In this document: piece by piece, positions 43,480-52,263 of the stretch
Position numbering within the stretch: the first letter of the stretch is position 1
How the letters are laid out: every line of letters begins with the position of its first letter
Source of the DNA: Symbiodinium microadriaticum
Lineage: Eukaryota; Sar; Dinophyceae; Suessiales; Symbiodiniaceae
Length of the DNA stretch: 64,000 nucleotides
NCBI GenBank assembly: GCA_001939145.1
Contig: LSRX01001088.1
Coordinates: forward strand, 94,372 to 158,371
Direction: 5' to 3'
Notes under the pieces: generated by a model
Told to the model about the DNA's origin: nothing
Database searches by the model: none
Seen by the model: only the letters and a program-made list of their open reading frames with translations
Program-made: the position numbers and the translations under genes

Positions 43480-44463
43480 CGTGCGTGAGAAACTTCGCTC
43501 TGCGGAGTCCCAAGATATAGTGACAGTTCATGGGAAGTGCGCTGCCCTGATAAACATGGATGCTGAATGCAAGGCCGTTCCTTATTATGAACAAGCTCTT
43601 CTTGAGACGACGCCTGAGATGTTGACTGCACCTGTATGTATGCATCAGCTGCCACATGTTGGCTTCCCAGCTCTGGTCATTTCTGGCGTGGCTTGTTGGC
43701 GTGCTGTGTTGCGCAGACCTCAGGGCCTCAGGGCGACAAAGTGATGAACCACTTTCGTCACCGTGCCGAAGCTGCTGCAAGGTTGTCAACCCGAAGATCA
43801 GCCAGAAGGAGAACGAGTACGCCCTGGTATCAACGAGTGCCACCCCGTTCGTGAGCAGCCGGTCGTCAAGCAGTCCGAAATTGTTGCCTGGACTTTTTCG
43901 TGGTCGTCTGGGCCACGCTTCGAAGCCAATGCCTGGACCCAAGCCTCTTTCGGCCATTGCCCATCCATCGTCCGCATAGAACCCGAAGCATTGCGCGTCT
44001 TGAAAAGCTGTTGGCGGATTGCCCTCATGTGCCGCTTGATGCGCTGCAGACAGAGCTTTGAGTGGTCGGCGTGGCTGCTGGAGTTGGGCTCGGTGTTGAT
44101 TTTGCCCAGATTCTTTTCGGCTCGTGTGGCGATGTGCCATGGCTAGTCGAGCACTTGATGGAACCCCGCCTGCTGTTCAGCATGTCGGAGCTGATTTACA
44201 ACAGGAACTTGTCCGTTGCCATTTATCGGCATCCGAACAAACATGCTTTTACCCACATCCCACGATCCGAAAGAAGACGGCGGGCCATGGCCTCGGTTTG
44301 CATGGACAGTCCTCTAGACGAGTTGGGTTGGCTTGGTTTGTGAGGTGCGTACTTTTTATGACGTCGATGTGCCGAAGATGGTGCCTGACATCCACCGCAA
44401 GGCCATGTGGTATCTGGCATGCCTCATTAGCAAGGATGCAGCAGGCAGCCGCGGATCGTGACC
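43480..44463 (+). pseudogene. decayed intronless ORF of unknown family
   Basis: Coding-like plus-strand pieces appear in different frames with stops between: EKLRSAESQDIVTVHGKCAA and PYYEQALLETTPEMLTAP (43,481-43,744); VEHLMEPRLLFSMSELIY and AIYRHPNKHAFTHIPRSE (about 44,140-44,290); and YDVDVPKMVPDIHRKAMWYL ending SRGS and TGA (about 44,343-44,463). No intron-like sequence separates the last two pieces, so frameshifts in a once-continuous ORF, perhaps of a mobile element, explain them better than splicing. An antisense ORF (43,433-44,140, 235 aa) is a competing reading that I consider a shadow. Confidence 0.35.
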
Positions 44464-44469
44464 AGTTTT

Positions 44470-45130
44470 ACTCTGATGCGCAGGCCTGAGCTCAACGACC
44501 CATTGGTTGTCGTCGCGTCACATTAGCTGCAGGCAGTTTCTGACGCGGTTGCATGGTGCTGCTGCAGCCCGGCAGCGGACACAAGCGCAGAGCTCTCGGT
44601 CTGAGGCAGCTGAAATGTCAGTTTGCCTTCGTCAACCCACATTGTTCCTTCCTGACTCAGCAGTGTTACAGTTTACAGCCCAAAGAGGACAGACCGCTCA
44701 AGCACAGAGCCCGTTTTTCAGTTTTGGGGTGGCGAGGGGTGCGCATCCAACGCAGCTTTGACCATGTGTGGCTGTATGCAGGGTTTGGCACCAGCCCTAG
44801 TAGGCCCTAGCATCATCTTCTGCATCCTTCGGGCAATATGTTCCTCCTTGACTACTAACCAGAGCGCACACAACATCTGGAAGATCTAGACTCGGTGAGA
44901 CACCTACTTCTGATGCAGGGAATCGGCGATTTGTCTATCCATGTATGCAGGTGTCCAGTAGCAATGAAGCCAGCGTTGAAGCTAGCATGACGAAGATGTT
45001 TGCTCTGCCTGTTCACTTCAAGAAGCACTTGCACGTTCAATCTTTGCAGTGTGTGCGTAGTGGGGGCGGAAGTTGCTTCTCACCGGGATATCAGCCCTGA
45101 CTGCTTAGCAGCTATCCTGAACCTCGCGGC
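44470..45130. other. no recognisable gene
   Basis: No motif-bearing frame or strong repeat was seen. Confidence 0.35.
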
Positions 45131-45147
45131 CCTCGCTGAGCGACAGA

Positions 45148-45229
45148 GCCACACCCACACACCCACCCACCCACCCACACACACACGCACACACGCACAC
45201 ACGCACACACGCACACACGCACACACACA
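45148..45229 (+). repeat. (CACACG)n / (CA)n microsatellite left of gap
   Basis: CACCCAC then ACGCACAC repeats run straight into the N gap, so the gap probably covers more of the same. Confidence 0.95.
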
Positions 45230-45774
45230 NNNNNNNNNNNNNNNNNNNNNNNNNNNNNNNNNNNNNNNNNNNNNNNNNNNNNNNNNNNNNNNNNNNNNNN
45301 NNNNNNNNNNNNNNNNNNNNNNNNNNNNNNNNNNNNNNNNNNNNNNNNNNNNNNNNNNNNNNNNNNNNNNNNNNNNNNNNNNNNNNNNNNNNNNNNNNNN
45401 NNNNNNNNNNNNNNNNNNNNNNNNNNNNNNNNNNNNNNNNNNNNNNNNNNNNNNNNNNNNNNNNNNNNNNNNNNNNNNNNNNNNNNNNNNNNNNNNNNNN
45501 NNNNNNNNNNNNNNNNNNNNNNNNNNNNNNNNNNNNNNNNNNNNNNNNNNNNNNNNNNNNNNNNNNNNNNNNNNNNNNNNNNNNNNNNNNNNNNNNNNNN
45601 NNNNNNNNNNNNNNNNNNNNNNNNNNNNNNNNNNNNNNNNNNNNNNNNNNNNNNNNNNNNNNNNNNNNNNNNNNNNNNNNNNNNNNNNNNNNNNNNNNNN
45701 NNNNNNNNNNNNNNNNNNNNNNNNNNNNNNNNNNNNNNNNNNNNNNNNNNNNNNNNNNNNNNNNNNNNNNNNNN
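45230..45774. other. assembly gap (545 N)
   Basis: N run flanked by CA-type and ACAT-type microsatellites on its two sides. Confidence 1.
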
Positions 45775-45794
45775 ACATACATACATACATACAT

Positions 45795-45826
<32 letters not shown>
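45775..45826 (+). repeat. (ACAT)n then (AC)n microsatellite right of gap
   Basis: Tandem ACAT tetramers followed by AC dinucleotides directly after the gap. Confidence 0.95.
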
Positions 45827-45834
45827 CGCCCAAT

Positions 45835-46171
45835 GTTGCCTGTGGTCGAATGGGCTGATCTGTAATAGCAGCAGCAGCTGGGTGTCAGCTTCTTGCAGGC
45901 TACGGAGGCACTCCGCCAGGTCAGGACCGGGCGGTCCGGCAAGACCGGCTCCAGGTGCCGCCGGCAGTGCACCGAAGATTTCGCTAGCAAAAACTCGTCT
46001 TCCCGTTCTTTCCCAACTACTTCGGCTTCCTTCTGTCGAGTTCGTCCCAGCACTCGTTGATCCTCGAGCTTCCGAGTCTTTGGCTTTCTTCTCCTTCTGC
46101 TCGGCTTTGCGCTGCGTAGGCGTCTTGTAGTCCGGAGGTTGAAACCGCAGCACTGAATTCCACTGACTCAT
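45835..46171 (-). CDS. 5' exon of an unknown gene (N-terminus MSQWNSVLRF)
   Basis: The minus-strand ATG at 46,171 opens a frame that reads as protein: MSQWNSVLRFQPPDYKTPTQ, a Lys/Glu-rich helix (KAEQKEKKAKDSEARG), then RRVFASEIFGALPAAPG and ECLRSLQEADTQLLLLL. The frame runs into the CA microsatellite and gap, so an intron or the true end lies near 45,840. No family was recognised. The start is chosen because no coding-like sequence precedes it in frame. Confidence 0.45.
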
Positions 46172-46249
46172 CAGCCCGATTCCCAGCTTGGGGCCTGCTC
46201 GGTGTTCTGTTCTTGTGACGACAGGAGGTCGTCGGCTCCAACACAGGAG

Positions 46250-47200
46250 TCAGGTATCGACTGCCAGGAGGACGCGCTGCGCTGCCTGTTCCCCGACCAA
46301 AGCACTTCGCCCTCGTTGGCGGACCCCAAAGTGGGCTCCGTCACAAAGAACCTGTTTGCCGTCGGAGGCGGTCCCGAGTTTCGGGGCGCAGGTGTTGGCG
46401 TGCTCCTCGGCATCGAGGGTGGCCTCCGTCGTTGGGGGGCAATCACGGCTCCAGTGTTCCATCTAATGGCACTGGTGACACCTGCTTCTGTTCTTCAGGG
46501 CTTGGAAGGACGTCCTGCGGCGACTCGACGTTGCAGCTCTCGCAGGCAAACCATCATGACTTTGTGCCGTAGCCATCACGCTGTTGGGCTCCTCGAGGCC
46601 GCCAAATGCAGCCCTGCACCAAGCGAAAACTTCTCTGACACACCAGGTTCCAAGACTTCTCGGAATAGTCCACGGTTATTTCCCGGCGCCGAGAAGCTCT
46701 GCCTTTTTGAGAGGCTCAGCACACAGGTAGCAGAAGAAGAAGCTCACAAAATCCTTGCGAAAAGCACTCCAGATCGAGAGGGTCAGGTCAACGGAAAATT
46801 CGACATCCGCGAGCAGGTGCGGGCGTCCCCACACGACAGCTTTGCGGTCCCGGAGCACTGGTCGTCACCAGCGCTCCGCTACCATGTACTGCGTAGCAAC
46901 ACGCGGGCCAACTAGGTCCCTCTGTTGCACAGCTCAAGGCGCCTGGTACGGCGCGGTGCGACAAGTCAGGTTGCTGCGCAATGCAATCCATTCTGGTGAG
47001 AGACTTCAGACAAACAGGCAACGACAGATTCGAGACTAATGCTTTCCGTTGCACAGTATGATTGAAAGCCAAGGAGACGGAAATAGACCACCATTACAAC
47101 AAAAACAGCTACCCCCCCCCCGGAGGATCTATGTTTTGTACATGTTGCTGTGCTTTGACGGCTAGACCGTCTGCCAACGATAATCCGAAACAACAACCCT
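46250..47200. other. no recognisable gene
   Basis: Overlapping open frames on both strands between 46,170 and 46,915 have no recognisable motif. One minus-strand frame near 46,450 shows EHWSRDCPP, too little to call a zinc knuckle. Confidence 0.3.
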
Positions 47201-47221
47201 TTAAACATAACACTGGACCTT

Positions 47222-47455
47222 ACACACCGAAGCCCTCCTGAGGCCCTCCTGAAACCTAATCTAAAAAACAGCTAGCCCGAAAGCCACCCTGACTCCTAAT
47301 CTTAAAAATCTAGCCCGAAAGCCCCTGAAATCCAATCCAAAACAACTAGTCCGAAAGCCCCCCTGAAGCCTAATCTAAAACAACTAGCCCGGAAGCCCCC
47401 CTGAAGCCTATCACCTAAAGCAACTAGCCCGAAAGCCCCCCCCTGAAACACCTTA
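47222..47455 (+). repeat. tandem repeat of about 45-60 bp (CTAATCTAAAACAACTAGCCC / GAAAGCCCCCCTGA)
   Basis: Five imperfect copies of a unit with TAATCTAAAA, ACTAGCCCGAAAGCC and CCCTGA. Confidence 0.9.
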
Positions 47456-47545
47456 AAGTCAAACATCGACAAGCATCACTGGGCCGTGGGTCACCTGAGT
47501 TGCGTTAAGGTTTAGGGGTGACGAAAACAAACGATGCTCATGATG

Positions 47546-47743
47546 CTATACAAGGGGGTCAACCCTACTTACAACCTGATGTCCTGCACTGGGAGCACTT
47601 CTAGTACGCTCGCAGATACCACACGTCTTTGGATACCGTTTGGCACGGCACCTGTACACTTGGTCTAGCAGCTCCGTCATACGCGGAGGAGTCTCATTTG
47701 CCAGGCATATGGAGCATCCCCCTTGCACGGGTGAATTTCGCAC
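47546..47743 (-). CDS. possible exon with a Cys-pair (zinc-finger-like) pattern
   Basis: The minus-strand frame contains GGCSICLANETPPRM, then VYRCRAKRYPKTCGICERT, giving two CxxC pairs and an extra Cys as in RING-like or treble-clef fingers. No stop- or start-based gene model is supported and no family can be named. Confidence 0.25.
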   Translation of the reverse strand: MRNSPVQGGCSICLANETPPRMTELLDQVYRCRAKRYPKTCGICERTRSAPSAGHQVVSRVDPLV

Positions 47744-47749
47744 CAGCCT

Positions 47750-48780
47750 TGCGATTTAAGGTGATGCACATCTATCACAAGGTTCGGATTAATTTTGTGA
47801 AGCAGTTTTTTCAAGTATTGCTACCGTGGCAACAGCACGATGCCGCACGCTTGCTATACGCACTGTCTTTCAGGATAGCAGCCCTTGCAAGTATGAGTCG
47901 GTAGCGCTGGGACCCCAGAAGCCCCATTCGCATGTTTACATGGTATGCTACGCGGGACCTCAGTTTCCTGTCGTAGTGCGCATCCTTGAACTTTGCATGG
48001 CCTGAACATGAGGACAAGGCCGTGCTAGCAGGGGACGAAGTTTCGTGGCTTGCCCACTTGCCCCTGTGGTGGACACTGCTAAACTGTTTGGTCGCAGCCC
48101 CCCAACGGAAACTCGGCTCGAGAAATAGCACCTCGTGCAGAGCAGCCACGGGGTCATGAGGTTGAAGGCTTGCCCTTATCTTCTTCAGTGGTCGCAGAAT
48201 CAATGGATACGGCCACCATGCCATCGGCAGTTGACTCACCAGCTGCCGGCATAGCGACTTCACCAGCCCCAAAGGTCATTGTCGTATCTGCACGTGATCC
48301 AGACGTCATACTGAGTGAAAATGTTCCACAACCAATCTCTTGTAGGCAAAGCCTACGCCTGATAACCTGAGTGAGGGTTTGTTGTTGATATATTCCGTGT
48401 AGCTCACCTCACCGAGCGCTTTGTTGTAGTATATGTGGTTGCCTGTATAGTTCACCTCGCTCTAAACTGTTCTCTGGCAGGCACACGTCGACACTCTTTT
48501 CTTCTCTGCACGACGGCGCTGGGCTGTGCAAGGGAATGGCACGCACACGATTGGATCACAAGCCAACAGAACAAAGCCAAAGTTGCCGGTGAGGGGAGCA
48601 CTGAAGACAAATCCTCTTTACACTCTGCAAAGCAGAAGAGTAGATTGGTTGGCTGATGAGTCACAGTCTGCGAAGCAGCCCCGTGATGGTCTCATATACA
48701 GCTCATGTCGTGACACCCACGAATTGCAGGTCTGTTCGCAGTTAAAGTCTTATCTTTCAATGGATTCAAACATACCAACA
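47750..48780. other. no recognisable gene
   Basis: A 153-residue minus frame (47,811-48,272) has no known motif. Nothing else stands out. Confidence 0.3.
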
Positions 48781-48789
48781 ATGACATAG

Positions 48790-49290
48790 AATTTTGTAAC
48801 AGAGATACGCAGATACATGGTGATGTTGATTGTTTATGATTATTTAAATGCTTTGATATTTCATGACAACGAATATAAATAATGATGAGTTGAATGAATA
48901 TTTGCATGATTTTTTTTGATGATTATAATAACTAGAGACACTGCATACCCTGGGCGGGAAGGCTAAGGGCGGTAGACACTTAAAGGGAGGACGCCCTAGT
49001 ATAGCAAGAGAGCGATGAGTCGTAAAGAGCCATTGTGTAATTTTATGAACTGTGTCATGTGTCATGTTCTTTGTAATACGAGTTATACTAAACCCGTTCA
49101 AACAAAGAAACATTTAAGCAATTTGGATAAAACTGAAGCAACACTAAACCAAATGGAGCAAAAATTCCATAGTAAACAAAAAGAAATACATAGAAACTAT
49201 GACAAATGAAAACAAAAAAAACAAGAACAGTCAAACAACGATGTCAAAACCATACTTTAACTCCTTTTTATATTAATGACAGGAAACATA
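48790..49290. other. AT-rich island
   Basis: Markedly AT-rich. A plus-strand ORF at 49,015-49,209 (64 aa; MSRKEPLCNFMNCVMCHVLC) contains NCVMC and, later, a KKH-type end, loosely like the zinc-finger-like ORF in the 39.5-kb island. Both share the DNA word GAAACATTTAA downstream of the Cys codons. A common origin is possible but unproved. Confidence 0.35.
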
Positions 49291-49291
49291 A

Positions 49292-49581
49292 CATGTTAAC
49301 GGCTTCAGTGCATACTCAAAAGCTCGCAGACCTTTTGCACTCCATTCCAATCGTCGGAGAAAGGTCGAGGCCACTTAGGCCGAGATGGATGCCTTCGCGG
49401 CATGCCGTCCATTTCAGACGGTAGCCCACCGGGAGGGCGGGAGGGAGACATCAAGCTGCACACAGCCAGTGAACATGTAAAGTCATGTTAACGGCTTCAG
49501 TGCATACTCAAAAGCTCGCAGACATGTTGCACTCCATTCCAATCGTCGGGCGGCATGCCGTCCATGTCAGACGGTAGCCCA
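49292..49581 (+). repeat. direct repeat pair (CATGTTAACGGCTTCAGTGC...)
   Basis: Copy 1 (49,292-49,428) and copy 2 (49,484-49,581) share their first 70 or so bases and their ends (GCATGCCGTCCAT.TCAGACGG). Copy 2 lacks an internal stretch of about 40 bases. Confidence 0.85.
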
Positions 49582-49681
49582 TCACTACTTAACTCGCCGG
49601 CCAGCTGAAAGCGCGCCGCTGTTCTTCAAAGCGAACGGCAGATACGCAGCGGAGCTCCGGACGCGTTCTCGAGAGGGGGCG

Positions 49682-49894
49682 CTACGGGAGGATCGACAGG
49701 GCGGCGACCGCCTGGAGGTAGCAGCCCAAAGTCTCCTGATGCCGAAGTCGCATCCTGCATTGAACTTCGTTTAAGGCTTCTCCGGCCCGATAGGCCCGGA
49801 TTGCTCCGCCCCCCCTGTGCGACCCCGGTGTCAACCTGTGGCTGGGGTCCACCACAAGGGCCCTGAGTAGAGTGTCCCAGCGCCGCCGGTACAT
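49682..49894 (-). pseudogene. C-terminal part of a tyrosine recombinase, out of frame
   Basis: The minus frame reads YRRRWDTLLRALVV, then SHRGGGAIRAYRAGEA and MRLRHQETLGCYLQAVAAL. The late Arg (R27), His (H52) and Tyr (Y59) suit boxes of a tyrosine recombinase. It continues the recombinase fragment at the end of the upstream 49,831-52,263 frame but in another frame, so a frameshift at about 49,885-49,900 breaks the protein. This matches tyrosine-recombinase-like proteins common in dinoflagellate genomes. Confidence 0.6.
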
Positions 49895-52263
49895 TCCTGC
49901 CGAGCCATTGTAAAGAGGCTGGTCGCTTTGTCGAGGCTGGCCGAGATAAACTTCATGATCCAGAGGGGCCCTTTCCCCTGGGCGTGCTGCACGCGGGCGC
50001 CTCGTCGTCTAGTTTTAGGCTCCAAGATCTGCCAGAAGATCTCGGAACCAGCTTCCAGTAAGTTCTCCGATGTGACCAGATGGTGCCACGGGCACGCAAG
50101 GGGTTCGCCAGGCCGGCAGATGGCATAAAAGCCTGTCAGCGTAACGGCCGCCCATCGGTTCCAACCCCAGAGCACCGCCAAAGCGCACATGGCATGCAGG
50201 ATCGGCTCCGCAAAAGGAGCTCGCTCAATTTGAGACGATCTCCCATGCCGTATGGATCCAGGGCCTGCAAGCTCGCACTTCTCGTTGAATGTGGGCCACC
50301 AGTTGCGTTTCCTACAGAGCATACTGCGGTTGATCAAGAGCCTCGACGTGGAGTGGACTTCATGCTTAGTGTCAGCTTCCACGGGGCCATTAGCAGTTAT
50401 CAAACTTACTGCATTGGAAGAGATCTGCCTAGCGCGTTCTTTGAAATGAACCTCAAGGTCTGAGTTGCTAATCAGGTCCTCTTCGCTTCCTGTGTCCGCG
50501 ATGATCTCAAGGTTGGATGCATTAGCCCTTGCTGGTGTTGCGATCATCGGGATTGGTGCGGCACATTTGCAATGTATGCAAAAGCCGTCCCTTGTTCGAC
50601 ACTTGTACTTACACCTGACGTCGATCCCTTGATTCATACCCGTCACCGCCGACTCAAGGTAGATGGCGGACTCGAGAGCATCATTCAAGTCGTTGGGATC
50701 GGACTTCGGGCAATCTTCAATCTTGGGATAGCGAAACTTGAACAGCCGTTTGGGTTTCACGAAACTCCATCCATCACCCTCAAGCGCAATGTCGATTGTC
50801 TCATGTCTACTCGCGAATTTTGCTTTCATACGCTTTGGCTTCAATCGAAATGTTGTGGTACCAATCCAACGCCCAACCGGCTTCCGAAGATCCCCAGACT
50901 TGAAGTTGTACTCCTTTTCCACGAAGAACTTTGAGTTCTCATTGGGGTACATCCTAGCCTCGGCATTGCCTTTGAGTCTCCAAAATGGGACGGGGCAATG
51001 ATCGGGTTGTGGAACATAAAGACTCGTCCTGAACTTCTGATGTACGCGAACGCAAGTCCCTTTGTCCTCATCAACAACCCAATGATCCCTTGGTCCGGCT
51101 TCGCCCTTGCGGGCGGCTAAAGCGAGTTTGACGCCTTCATCAGCAACGAATGGCTCACCCGTGAGGGTGGCATCAGCAGAGAGGCAACACGCAGCTTTCT
51201 TGTCTACGCTCTTACCTCGCTTCTTGCTGGGTCGCCTGCGCTTGGCCGCAATATTGGCACGCTGCTTCCCATCCTTATCACCCTTGGCCGGAACAGAAGG
51301 GCTGGCATCCTTGTGGAGGAAAGGGCAATTCTTCCCGTTCTTGCAAGTACCCTTTGGGTAGAAAATGCACGGGATCTTGGACTTATCCTTATCCTTACCC
51401 GATCCCTTTCCGCTGCCTGCGCTACTGGGCCTACCTCCCTTAGGCGATCTAGGTGGCGTTCTACCACGAGATGGGTCAGCTTTCACATGTTCGAAAGGGC
51501 AATTCTTACCTCTAGGGCATCTCCCACGCTGAAAAGCAAAGCAAGGCTTCTTCTCTTCACGACCTCGAGGGGTTGTAGGGGTCTTCGGCTTCTCGTCGTA
51601 GGCGGGGGCACCATATCTTGCACCATGAGCTCTGGCGATGGCCGTGCGATTACTGCGGGTGCGTTCCCTTTCAAGAAGCTCCTTAACGCACTTGACAAGA
51701 TAGCCATAAGTGTGCTTTTCTCCCCCTTCCTTAGCTCGATCATAGACTTCTAAGTCGAACTTAAGCTTGGTTGAGTTTCGGAGCTCGCGAAGTAGAATGT
51801 CTCGGAGAGTCGTCTCTTCGGGCTGGTGGTTGAGGCCTGCGATAACCGATTCCCAGTTATGAATGAAGGTACTCAGATCATCTCTTGTAAGCTTCACCTT
51901 CAAAAGATCCTCGACGCTATAAAGTGATCCAGCTGCTTCATTGGCTTTGAAGAACTGTTCGAACATGAAGAGGACTTGCCTCCCACGTGCCGCTCTTCCT
52001 GCTGCAGCTTCGGATTCCTTATAGTTGATGATCTGCCTGTTCAGCTCACCCTTGGCAACCCTCGAAAGCGAGTTGAGGATCTTGGTGTCAAGGGTAAGGA
52101 ACTTGCCTGTAATCCTAAGCGCTTCATTAGTGGCCGTTTTCTCGTAAACCTCTTGCACCCAGTTGAATGCCTCGTCTGGTTTATCTGATGCGGCCCTAAC
52201 GGCTTCGCGCACGGCGATTTTCCAGGATCTGTAGGATTCCGGATTCGGGAAATCGGGTAACCT
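49831..52263 (-). pseudogene. truncated copia-like Gag and protease fused in frame to a tyrosine-recombinase fragment
   Basis: The frame is open from the satellite junction at 52,263 (upstream of the nominal 52,212 start it reads FPNPESYRSWKIAVREAV, so the true start is lost). Numbering from 52,212: residues 1-190 look like a copia-type Gag helical domain; two CCCH zinc fingers lie at C224-H242 and C282-H300 (both C-x7-C-x5-C-x3-H) with Arg/Lys/Ser-rich linkers; an aspartic-protease motif IADTGSEEDL has Asp573. Copia integrase, RT and RNase H are absent. Near residue 655 (about 50,250) the frame passes into a different protein, with CALAVLWGWNRWAAVTLTGF, ICRPGEPL (box-I-like Arg700) and PKTRRRGARVQHAQ, as in dinoflagellate tyrosine recombinases. 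This is either a nested insertion that kept frame or a chimera. It ends in a stop at 49,831 after the frameshift. Confidence 0.7.

Noticed and set aside
43433-44140. Minus-strand 235-residue ORF as a gene
   Set aside because: The plus-strand pieces have better protein-like composition, including a clear C-terminal block; the minus frame looks like their shadow.
45000-46171. ORFs of 242-376 residues across the 45.2-45.8 kb gap
   Set aside because: Most of each frame is unknown N sequence; only the 45,835-46,171 minus-strand part is retained as coding.
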